NCBI RefSeq assembly: GCF_014851395.1
Contig: NW_024040817.1
Location: 21,220,485 to 21,284,484 of the forward strand
Origin: Micropterus salmoides
Lineage: Eukaryota; Chordata; Actinopteri; Centrarchiformes; Centrarchidae
Length of the DNA: 64,000 nt
Reading direction: 5' to 3'
The position numbers and the translations under genes were made by a program. This document shows, piece after piece, positions 61,372-64,000 of this stretch (the first letter of the stretch is position 1; every line of letters begins with the position of its first letter). A model generated the notes under the pieces. The model saw nothing but the letters and a program-made list of their open reading frames with translations, had not been told where the DNA came from and did not search any database.

Positions 61372-62001
61372 TGCAGTTTATTCTTTGCAGACTGTAAATA
61401 GTTGGGTTGTGCAATTCACAGTTTTATAACTCTGTAATGCTTTTCCAAGTTAAGATTGGGGGAGCTGGTGTTGGGTGTGATCCAGGAACACAGAGTAGCT
61501 GAGAGCGTGTCAGAGGCAATATATTTCTGTTGTTGTTCATGAAGACTTCTATTTTGTTATTGTTCATATTTGATCCCATAGTGGTTTGTTTCCTCTTGAG
61601 ACTTGTTTGTGGCTGCTGTTGTGTACTGTTGCAGGTAACTTTTATAGCACTTAGGTTGTTTAGTTTTGTAATATACCTTTCACAAACTGGTAATGTGATT
61701 TTGGATATATCTTTAGAATACAAGTTTAATGTGTCTGATTACATAACAGAAAATTCACACTGATTTAATTTTCCAATTTTAAAAAATCCACCTTTTCAAC
61801 AAAATTTACTTCTACTTCTTTTCATTTTACTTTACTTAACGCTTGTGTTCACCTGCGCTCCTCTCCTCCACCTTTCCAGGAGTTCGAGCAATTCAACAAG
61901 CGGCTAGGTGATGTTTCCAGACATGTGCGCATCCCACTGCCTGTGTCCAACGTCCTGTGGGAGCACTGCATCCGTCTGGCCAACAGGACTCTTGTAGAAG
62001 G
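4358..62001 (+). CDS. vps50: vps50 (syndetin, EARP complex subunit), 15 internal exons, partial at both ends
   Basis: Syndetin (VPS50/CCDC132) joins VPS51, VPS52 and VPS53 in the EARP tethering complex, which returns cargo from recycling endosomes to the plasma membrane and supports dense-core-vesicle sorting. It replaces VPS54 of the GARP complex. Seen here: fifteen exons with AG/GT borders (4358-4498, 11626-11758, 22982-23073, 23249-23343, 24514-24612, 27209-27299, 28747-28932, 30727-30845, 32243-32349, 33485-33606, 38020-38100, 55101-55249, 57390-57486, 58346-58504, 61880-62001) that splice in phase to 597 codons plus 2 nt without a stop. Recognised blocks include MDQLHMHFTQAIHN, KKLEHGLTRIWQDVQ, VGEEFCGSKSEVLQES, GKYMQMMNILKPIAFD and LPVSNVLWEHCIRLANRT. 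From family knowledge, the first two exons end the Vps54_N-type helical domain and the last exons begin the Syndetin_C (DUF2451) domain. The product normally has about 960 residues, so roughly 265 N-terminal and 100 C-terminal residues are outside the window. Fish usually carry one copy; paralogy was not tested. Confidence 0.95.
7905..8345 (+). pseudogene. Relic of a non-LTR retrotransposon (LINE) reverse transcriptase
   Basis: From 8122 the frame reads GVPQGFVLGPSPFTLYI, matching the RT signature GVPQGSVLGPLLFxxYI. After a frame shift, 8184-8204 reads FHFYADI, the decayed form of the catalytic YADD box. The first frame then continues with a stretch resembling the palm segment LNxxKTxFMxFS, ending at a stop at 8341. 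The upstream segment from about 7905 (a TTATTTGACAGGGACAGTGCA-like stretch) resembles sequence often found near fish LINE ends; this part is only remembered similarity. The relic is frameshifted and has lost its second catalytic Asp, so it is inactive. The family could be L2, Rex or Jockey-like. Confidence 0.65.
10079..10102. repeat. Poly(T) run, T24
   Basis: Uninterrupted T run in the a/b intron. It could be the antisense poly(A) of a retroposed sequence, but no element body was recognised next to it. Confidence 0.9.
10677..10932 (+). mobile_element. Truncated copy of the TTAA-flanked repeat also present at 14906
   Basis: Begins TTAAAGACATACTTAAGG. From about 10717 it is nearly identical to 14919-15132, with scattered single-base differences, including the blocks CACTTGTAAATTAATACAT and TTGCTGATGGATTACTTTC. 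It ends with the shared CTATAGTACTGGGC, after which the copies diverge. It has no coding capacity. It looks like a 3'-truncated relative of the longer copy. Confidence 0.75.
11626..11758 (+). CDS. vps50: vps50 exon b (phase 0-1)
   Basis: Acceptor ttggcag precedes CAT ATT ACC. The translation HITLDSYIPCLTDLCKALW continues through the WEVMLSYHRTMQWHEEHD block to PIPG, matching syndetin directly after the exon a sequence. The donor GTAAGA starts at 11759. The last base G joins AT of exon c to make Asp. It falls at the end of the N-terminal helical domain and the start of a variable linker. Confidence 0.95.
14906..15643. mobile_element. TTAA-flanked non-autonomous DNA element
   Basis: Starts TTAAAGGACAAGG and ends CAGCTCCTTTAA, so the outer 8 bases (TTAAAGGA and TCCTTTAA) are inverted copies containing TTAA at both borders, as in piggyBac-type insertions. 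The first ~215 bases (14919-15132) recur at 10717-10932. There is no transposase frame. The short inverted termini could arise by chance; the duplicated interior is the stronger evidence that this is a mobile repeat. Confidence 0.55.
19006..20430. mobile_element. Composite of fish-type non-autonomous DNA elements
   Basis: The left end TTAAAGAGGTGCTATTATGC and the following 300 bp (including CTGCAGCTCCTCTTTTCACC and GTTGGGAGTTGCACATGCGC) match my memory of a very abundant TTAA-flanked repeat in perch-like fishes. The usual 3' part of that repeat reappears at about 20250-20410 (GGCTTTTTCACTTTGCAAAC, then GCGCAAAAAAGATATA). Between them, about 19335-20215 differs and includes a segment with AGTACCTGGAAGCAGGTAC and GCGAGTCGTGCC, typical of another fish DNA element. 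It therefore looks like one element interrupted or recombined with another. No transposase frame. The block GAAAAATGCTACC near 19446 recurs at 47283. Confidence 0.6.
20440..20915. mobile_element. hAT-like non-autonomous element, degraded right end
   Basis: Starts TAGGGCTGGGCAATATAAC, the usual left terminus of a widespread vertebrate hAT-type repeat. It ends with TTTTTGGCCATATCG, which resembles the inverted terminus but has lost the final bases. AT-rich, no coding frame. No convincing target-site duplication was seen, so the right border is approximate. Confidence 0.5.
21210..21880 (-). pseudogene. Decayed LINE reverse transcriptase, 3' part, antisense to vps50
   Basis: Read on the minus strand from about 21880 downwards, conceptual translation in shifting frames gives INPYVIKWYISLSI, then FSDDTYFLSLLH (the F/YxDD catalytic box, near 21752-21766), NVRKKK, YKYLGIH, DNTFSWKTHVENVC, SRLRAYGIDQRIMCLFYQ, AVLESIVR, SLQSIYEQSVL and PGRRY. 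This is the order found from the RT palm to the C-terminus of fish Rex1/L2-like LINEs. In-frame stops (for example just after YKYLGIH and after ESIVR), several frame shifts and loss of the GxPQG region show that it is dead. The lower-coordinate border is approximate. Confidence 0.75.
22982..23073 (+). CDS. vps50: vps50 exon c (phase 1-0)
   Basis: Acceptor acccctag precedes AT GAT ACA GCG. With the G carried from exon b it reads DDTAAAESDELVVDRSYVKK and ends LTRIWQ. The first dozen residues form an acidic, poorly conserved linker; from DRSYVKKKLEHGL onward it matches syndetin closely. The donor is GTTGGA, a weak match to the vertebrate consensus. Reading through the short following intron would hit an in-frame TGA at 23215. 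Confidence 0.93.
23249..23343 (+). CDS. vps50: vps50 exon d (phase 0-2)
   Basis: Acceptor ctctttag precedes GAT GTC CAG. It reads DVQLKVKAYILGTDMSNFK then YDDFIVVLDVIS and matches syndetin directly after LTRIWQ. The donor GTACTC starts at 23344. The intron c/d is only 175 bp and pyrimidine-rich. Confidence 0.95.
23344..24513 (+). other. vps50 intron d/e (1.2 kb)
   Basis: Non-coding; a short TATATATACACTGTATAC stretch lies near 23813. No element recognised. Confidence 0.85.
24514..24612 (+). CDS. vps50: vps50 exon e (33 codons, phase 2-2)
   Basis: Acceptor ctcttctag precedes G TTG ATG CAG. It reads (R)LMQVGEEFCGSKSEVLQES, then IKRQSVNYFKNYH, one of the best conserved blocks of syndetin. The donor GTAAAA starts at 24613. 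At 99 nt it is symmetric. Confidence 0.96.
25281..25294. repeat. Left 14-bp target-site duplication of the Penelope-like element
   Basis: GATGTATGTATTGT, repeated exactly at 26313-26326. Confidence 0.8.
25330..25404. repeat. Inverted repeat, copy 1 (pseudo-LTR-like), Penelope-like element
   Basis: Contains GGGCAACTGGACTTGGTTGA and GACGTTTCGTCCCTCATCC. Inverted partner at 26241-26312, with two differences over about 73 bp. Confidence 0.85.
25411..26312 (-). pseudogene. C-terminal GIY-YIG endonuclease region of a Penelope-like element (truncated ORF)
   Basis: In Penelope-like elements this C-terminal domain nicks target DNA for target-primed reverse transcription. The frame stays open to a stop at 25411. 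Counting from the Met at 26355, which lies outside the element and belongs to intron sequence, the frame has 314 codons: a basic stretch around residues 101-118, NLVYAVQC at 169-176, LYIGETKQ at 183-190 (the YIG half), HKRMAQHRR at 193-201, HLKDRGHSF at 214-222, and ERGVKEAIY with its likely catalytic Glu at 238-246, followed by PSLNRGGGLRHHLSPTYN at 252-269. The N-terminal RT domain is missing. No internal stop is present, but the start is not genuine and no promoter is visible, so it is annotated as a remnant. Confidence 0.85.
26241..26312. repeat. Inverted repeat, copy 2 (pseudo-LTR-like), Penelope-like element
   Basis: Contains GGATGAGGGACGAAACGTC and TCAACCAAGTCCAGTTGCCC, the reverse complement of copy 1. 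It forms the truncated 5' end of the element as read on the minus strand. Confidence 0.85.
26313..26326. repeat. Right 14-bp target-site duplication of the Penelope-like element
   Basis: GATGTATGTATTGT, an exact copy of 25281-25294. Confidence 0.8.
26990..27018. repeat. CA-repeat microsatellite
   Basis: Interrupted (CA)n, with an uninterrupted core over 26999-27018. Confidence 0.9.
27209..27299 (+). CDS. vps50: vps50 exon f (phase 2-0)
   Basis: Acceptor aaccccttag precedes G GCA CGG CTG. It reads (R)ARLEELRMFLENETWEL, then CPVKSNFNIAQLH, a strongly conserved syndetin block. The donor GTGAGT starts at 27300. Confidence 0.96.
27300..28746 (+). other. vps50 intron f/g (1.4 kb)
   Basis: Non-coding. 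Contains a (TG)n run at about 27418-27436 and an A-rich run near 27926-27955. No mobile element recognised. Confidence 0.85.
28747..28932 (+). CDS. vps50: vps50 exon g (62 codons, phase 0-0)
   Basis: Acceptor tccaattcag precedes GAG TTT AAG. It reads EFKFMGQCRSPSVSPSRQ, continues through a Ser-rich variable linker and SLFKQYLQDGNPFEMHAEHK, and ends DEV-type acidic sequence EETEDVLASNG. The RSPSVSPS stretch contains several SP dipeptides that could be phosphorylated. The donor GTAAGT starts at 28933. The Ser-rich middle differs from mammalian syndetin, while both edges are conserved. Confidence 0.95.
28933..30726 (+). other. vps50 intron g/h (1.8 kb)
   Basis: Non-coding; contains an (AT)n microsatellite at 30196-30229. 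No mobile element recognised. Confidence 0.85.
30196..30229. repeat. AT-repeat microsatellite
   Basis: AATATTATATAT...ATATAATATT: an (AT)n run flanked by inverted AATATT arms, so the stretch is self-complementary. Confidence 0.9.
30727..30845 (+). CDS. vps50: vps50 exon h, acidic linker (phase 0-2)
   Basis: Acceptor ttgtcaag precedes TAC GAG TCA. It reads YESDELEKSVYQDYDSDS, then DVPEELKQDYVDEQTGDVP. The DSDSD cluster in a highly acidic context fits casein-kinase-2-type sites and an unstructured linker between the two helical halves of syndetin. The segment is well conserved in vertebrates. The donor GTCAGT starts at 30846. Confidence 0.95.
30846..32242 (+). other. vps50 intron h/i (1.4 kb)
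   Basis: Non-coding, no transposon recognised. The AT-rich stretch 31270-31900 has several TAATTA-like sites and one octamer ATGCAAAT (31874-31881), as in many conserved non-coding elements; conservation was not tested. Confidence 0.8.
32243..32349 (+). CDS. vps50: vps50 exon i (phase 2-1)
   Basis: Acceptor atgcgtcag precedes T GCG TCC CGA. It reads (S)ASRETIRSKKKSDYNLN, then KTNAPIITNTTLNVIRLV, which is conserved in syndetin. The basic RSKKK follows directly on the acidic exon h. The donor GTAAGT starts at 32350 and is followed by a CA-rich run. Confidence 0.95.
32350..33484 (+). other. vps50 intron i/j (1.1 kb)
   Basis: Non-coding; CA-rich microsatellite at about 32362-32388. No mobile element recognised. 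Confidence 0.85.
33485..33606 (+). CDS. vps50: vps50 exon j (phase 1-0)
   Basis: Acceptor ccttacag precedes GG AAG TAT ATG. It reads (G)KYMQMMNILKPIAFDVI, then HCVSQLFDYYLYAVYTFFG and RNDM, a strongly conserved helical block. The donor is GTACAG at 33607, weaker than usual. Confidence 0.95.
36959..37303. mobile_element. Short non-autonomous DNA element (hAT-like termini)
   Basis: The left end TGGGGCTGAACAAAATT and the reverse complement of the right end, TAGTGTTGAACGATTTTG, resemble each other and the common fish/vertebrate terminus GGGCTGAACGATTTTG. The interior repeats motifs such as AATCGCAATTAG and ATCGCAATGTGG. No coding frame and no matching target-site duplication, so the borders are approximate. 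Confidence 0.5.
37985..38010. repeat. (GT)13 microsatellite directly upstream of the exon k acceptor
   Basis: Thirteen uninterrupted GT units end nine bases before the first coding base of exon k. They occupy the place of the polypyrimidine tract. Confidence 0.95.
38020..38100 (+). CDS. vps50: vps50 exon k (27 codons, phase 0-0)
   Basis: Acceptor tatcctacag precedes TAT GAG TCA. It reads YESSGLGLISSRLRTTLNRI then QESLIDM, matching syndetin after GRND. The donor GTAAGA starts at 38101. At 81 nt it is symmetric, so skipping it would keep the frame. Its acceptor sits behind a (GT)13 run and not a clean pyrimidine tract. Confidence 0.95.
41591..41622. repeat. CA-repeat microsatellite
   Basis: Uninterrupted (CA)n of about 16 units. 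Confidence 0.95.
43641..44240. mobile_element. TTAA-type non-autonomous DNA element, right end uncertain
   Basis: Starts TTAAAGGTGCCATAGAATGC, which I remember as the left end of an abundant fish TTAA-flanked repeat. It continues with a typical GC-richer core (GCGGAAGCGGGGCGTAGCG near 43857, then GCTAGC/GCTAAC-rich sequence near 44090-44150). There is no open frame of interest. No matching inverted right terminus was found, so the end coordinate is a guess. Confidence 0.45.
46009..46016. repeat. Left 8-bp target-site duplication of the hAT element
   Basis: GTGTCCAG, repeated exactly at 48384-48391. Confidence 0.85.
46850..47330. repeat. Repeat module nested in the hAT element
   Basis: GC-richer block including CCCATAGTGGTCCACCAGAA and GCGCAAATCGATAG. 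The motif GCGCAAATCGATAG next to a GAAAAATGC block also occurs near 19446-19476, so both sites carry a piece of the same interspersed family. The two ORFs here (both strands) have no recognisable product. Confidence 0.55.
47900..48180. repeat. Interspersed repeat segment inside the hAT element
   Basis: Contains AGTCTGATAGCTTGGGGGGA, then CCCAGAAGGCAGCAGGGTGA, AGGCTGTAGCTGGGTGGGT and CTGAGCAGTTTTAATCACCC. The order resembles a fish repeat often seen near LINE 3' regions; the class is from memory only and may be wrong. Confidence 0.4.
48384..48391. repeat. Right 8-bp target-site duplication of the hAT element
   Basis: GTGTCCAG, an exact copy of 46009-46016. Confidence 0.85.
50337..50600. repeat. 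Fish interspersed repeat with ATCGATTA-type ends
   Basis: Starts GATTAATCGTGAAATGTC and ends GAATCGATTATCAAAATGG. It contains CCCAAAGCCAAAGCTGACAT and AAAGCAGCAAATCATCTCAT in the order of a very common fish repeat. Family class not determined; no coding frame. Confidence 0.55.
53070..53096. repeat. (TTTA)n microsatellite
   Basis: About seven TTTA/ATTT units without interruption. Confidence 0.9.
53473..53812 (-). pseudogene. hAT transposon fragment with decayed BED-type zinc finger
   Basis: On the minus strand the segment begins with the hAT-like terminus TAGGGGTGTGTCATATATC (53812 downward), followed by an AT-rich leader and an open frame (53754 to 53473, 93 codons). The Met at residue 23 begins MAESETN, and residues 58-92 resemble a BED finger: VICKKSKKTVTIKWDNTTK then HIRLAHVH. 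In a functional BED finger the pattern is C-x2-C; here the second Cys is Ser (residue 68), so metal binding is lost. The catalytic DDE part is absent and the opposite terminus was not found. It could instead derive from a domesticated ZBED-like gene, but the adjoining terminus favours a transposon. Confidence 0.55.
55101..55249 (+). CDS. vps50: vps50 exon l (phase 0-2)
   Basis: Acceptor tgtcttccag precedes GAG GCA GTG. It starts with a variable stretch (EAVGENAGVHGPAEDR) and then reads KEKVPSPHLSQLVVLTNSG, TLYGLAQRVVATES, conserved in syndetin. The donor GTAAGT starts at 55250 and splits the Leu codon. It leads into the C-terminal half of the protein. Confidence 0.95.
55250..57389 (+). other. 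vps50 intron l/m (2.1 kb)
   Basis: Non-coding, AT-rich; short GTT repeats near 56855-56870. No mobile element recognised. Confidence 0.8.
57390..57486 (+). CDS. vps50: vps50 exon m (phase 2-0)
   Basis: Acceptor gttttttcag precedes T GTG TTT CTG. It reads (L)VFLAEQFESLQSHLDTMM then PAAKKPFLQQFYSQ, at the start of the Syndetin_C region. The donor GTATAC starts at 57487. Confidence 0.96.
57487..58345 (+). other. vps50 intron m/n (0.9 kb)
   Basis: Non-coding; nothing recognised. Confidence 0.85.
58346..58504 (+). CDS. vps50: vps50 exon n (53 codons, phase 0-0)
   Basis: Acceptor tctctcag precedes ACG GTG TCT. It reads TVSTASELRKPIYWIVAAK, AIDYEQMLLLMAGVKWDI and REIMSQHNVYVDVLLK, nearly identical to vertebrate syndetin in the Syndetin_C domain. 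The donor GTGATG starts at 58505. At 159 nt it is symmetric. Confidence 0.96.
58635..59143. mobile_element. TTAA-type non-autonomous DNA element
   Basis: Left end TTAAAGCAACATTAG; the right end AGTGCAGCTTTAG reads CTAAAGCTGCACT in reverse complement, so the outer bases are inverted copies. The interior contains AGCAGCTAAATACTCCATTT, ACCAGCTAGACGCTAAC and GCTTGGCAGGTAGTGTACAG in the order of an abundant fish repeat. It has no transposase frame; family assignment is from memory. Confidence 0.55.
61342..61367. repeat. Poly(A) run, A26
   Basis: Uninterrupted A run. No retroposed gene or LINE tail was recognised upstream of it and no flanking direct repeat was seen. Confidence 0.9.
61880..62001 (+). 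CDS. vps50: vps50 exon o (phase 0-2), last exon in the window
   Basis: Acceptor cacctttccag precedes GAG TTC GAG. It reads EFEQFNKRLGDVSRHVRIP, then LPVSNVLWEHCIRLANRT and LVEG, strongly conserved in the Syndetin_C domain. The donor GTAAGA starts at 62002 after GG, the first two bases of the Gly codon. The expected continuation (Tyr-Ala-Asn-Val-Lys-Lys) is not in the remaining 2 kb, so the next conserved exon lies beyond the window. Confidence 0.96.
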
Positions 62002-64000
62002 GTAAGAATGTAATAAAACAACTCTTCAGCACCAGGGGGGGATGTGTGCAGCCCGGCATCTCACTAGTGAAGTTGTGGCCAAAGCTTTTTGAATTAATTA
62101 TTGTTAAAACTTGTGTATTTTTGGGCATCCTATACCCCCCTTTCCTTCTGTATCATTCAGTCAAAAAAGCAGCGTGACACAGTGAACAGTACAAATGTAC
62201 ATGGTTGTTTATTTAAACAACAAAATGAGAATTTGTAACCCTTATTCGAAAAGCCTACTTTGTTGCGGTTTTGCCCTTGGTCTCTAGTTAAGAGCAAACC
62301 ACAGTTTGTAAGCAAAAGTCACATGGACTCAGAAGCGAATCAGTTATCGCAGAGAGTCTTTATAACCTGTCAAACTACCTGTTTTAGCATTTTAAAATTC
62401 TGATTGCAGTTCATCCAACTTTACCCAAGCATGATGGACCTCTCTGTACACTTTGTGGATTTCTATTTATTCCTGTTAAGAGCACTTGAAGAGTAAGAGC
62501 ACAAGTCCAGATTGCCGTTTGCCCTGGGTTGTGATTGTCACGCCAGGCTTTCCCACACAAGTAAAATCCATCTCTTTATAGCCACAAAAACATGTGCATA
62601 TCCAAGTCTGAGAAGGACTGTTGTCAGCTCCTGAATGTACTAGCAGTTCCTGGCTAGCAGTTCCTACTTGCTTAAATACAGTTATTCATATTCAAAATCA
62701 TTGAATATAACAATTATTGATAGTTTTTCAGTACAGTAAAAGCCTCAGTCAGCAGTAAGGCTTTGTATGTTAAATATTTCTTTAGGATATTCCAGCAGCT
62801 ATTCAAGAAGAAATTCAATGCTATTGAAGTTGATGCTGGATTATACTGCGCTGCAAGGAAAACACTAATGTAAGCATGCAGCATCCAGTGCAGGCCTGTA
62901 GGATAGTAGTTTTATTTCATAAAACCATGGCGGGGGTTTGGAAGTCGATTGTCCTTTTTCTTGTTATGTCAGTCCTTTTTGCTTGAAAAGGTAACTTTAC
63001 TCTCAGGTTACAGTTGTAAGTGGTGTCCCTAAGCTTGTCATGTACACGCACCACTACAGCATTCGTGAGTGATTGCATCACAGTGTTTTAATGGTGCTTT
63101 CAGACCAAACGCGAATTTAATCCTCACGACGCTTTCCTCGCGTGAGTACATTCACTGCAAGTGTTCACACACAATGCAAGAAGGCGATTAGAACCTGCGA
63201 AAACTTGCTTGAGTTGGAAATTTTCAACTCATGCGAAGGCCTTCGCGTTGCCTTTGCGTCACCCGACGGTCTGAAAGCACAGTTAGACCCCATCCACTCG
63301 CATCAATTGCGTTTTTACAGGAAAGCCTACAGAGATACTGATCGAGGAGGAATGGAATTTTTTTCTCTCCCCTTTATGCCTTTCTTAAATGTTTTTTTTT
63401 CTCTGTGTTTATCCCTCAGTTTGAACATCTGCACATCATAAATTTAAAAAAAAGAAAAAGATTCTTTCCAAAGCATGTTGTCAAGCACCGCAAAGAACAG
63501 GGGAAATTACCTGCAGTACATGAGAAACCTGGAGACTCTGTTGCCAAGTTCCTTTGGTATAATCCCCCAGGAAAACCACTCTTAAATCCTTGTCATCTCC
63601 TTCTCTTCTCATGCAGCCCTTCTGTGTCTCTCTCCAGCTTTCACCAAAGACCCATCAGGGAATTGCATGACACAGGCCACTCACTCAAACCACAGAACGC
63701 TCTTGACACATCCCCTGTAATGCATTCTATCACTTTCTCCCTTGTAAGCTGGGAGACCCGAGGCGTGATCAGTGACAGAACGTCAGAGTGTGTTTTCTTT
63801 ACTCGGCTCGTGTGCGTCGAGTGAATGTGGGGAAAAAGGTTTTTAGATTGAAGGTGTTATAAACCCCCCCTTCTAATCAGACAGACTGGATTCACAGCAA
63901 CACTGAGTCCGGCCGGCTGGATGGTGACGAAGTGCTAACAGCTGACGATTATAATGAGGTTGCACACATTTTATTGGGAACAAGAAATAGGCTGATGTCG
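62002..64000 (+). other. vps50 intron after exon o (5' part)
   Basis: No conserved vps50 exon found. It holds a small MITE (63091-63282) and one frame-compatible candidate cassette exon (62786-62869, see findings). The frames at 63142-63824 show no recognised product. Confidence 0.75.
63091..63282. mobile_element. Small MITE with GTGCTTTCAGACC inverted termini
   Basis: GTGCTTTCAGACC (63094-63106) and GGTCTGAAAGCAC (63268-63280) are perfect 13-bp inverted repeats enclosing a CG-rich interior of about 160 bp (ACGCGAATTTAATCC, CTTCGCGTTGCCTTTGCG). Extending the ends to 63091 and 63282 places a TTA on each side (63088-63090 and 63283-63285), compatible with the 3-bp duplication of PIF/Harbinger elements, though three bases is weak proof. 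No coding frame. Confidence 0.7.

Larger units (their letters stand above)
58505..61879 (+). other. vps50 intron n/o (3.4 kb)
   Basis: Non-coding. Contains a TTAA-type repeat (58635-59143) and an A26 run (61342-61367). The remainder is AT-rich without a recognised element. Confidence 0.85.

Noticed and set aside
63142..63824. Two overlapping open frames near the window end
   Set aside because: The first begins in the MITE and neither resembles the expected vps50 continuation or any known protein.
1..64000. CRISPR arrays, operons, phage or other prokaryotic systems
   Set aside because: The sequence is spliced vertebrate DNA; direct repeats seen are microsatellites or transposon copies.

Overview
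The window is vertebrate nuclear DNA, almost certainly from a teleost fish and probably a percomorph. The evidence is one gene split into short exons with GT/AG boundaries and long AT-rich introns, CA/GT microsatellites, and a fish-type transposon load (hAT and TTAA-flanked non-autonomous elements, relic LINE reverse transcriptases, a Penelope-like element with a GIY-YIG endonuclease). There are no operons, CRISPR arrays or prokaryotic signals.

One host gene occupies the window: vps50 (ccdc132, syndetin) on the + strand. Fifteen consecutive internal coding exons run from 4358 to 62001. Splicing them in phase gives 1793 nt (597 codons plus 2 nt) with no frame break. This is the middle and start of the C-terminal part of a protein of about 960 residues. 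The 5' exons (roughly the first 265 residues) lie upstream of base 1 and the last exons (roughly 100 residues) lie beyond base 64000, so promoter, start codon, stop codon and polyadenylation site are all absent. Syndetin is the subunit that distinguishes the EARP complex (VPS50-VPS51-VPS52-VPS53) from GARP and works in recycling-endosome and dense-core-vesicle traffic.

Layout: 1-4357, intron with a hAT-type MITE (1585-2339). 4358-11758, exons a-b with a LINE relic between them. 11759-22981, an 11.2 kb intron full of TTAA-type elements and a minus-strand LINE relic. 22982-33606, a cluster of eight exons (c-j) with a Penelope-like insertion in the e/f intron (25295-26312). 33607-38100, a 4.4 kb intron and the 81-nt exon k, whose acceptor is preceded by a (GT)13 run. 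38101-55100, a 17 kb intron with a 2.4 kb hAT insertion (46017-48383) and a hAT BED-finger relic. 55101-62001, exons l-o. 62002-64000, the start of the next intron.

I found no new multi-gene system. The points most worth following up are the Penelope-like copy with a 14-bp target-site duplication, the GT repeat against the exon k acceptor, and a possible frame-preserving cassette exon at 62786-62869. Family assignments come from remembered protein and repeat families and were not checked by any search.
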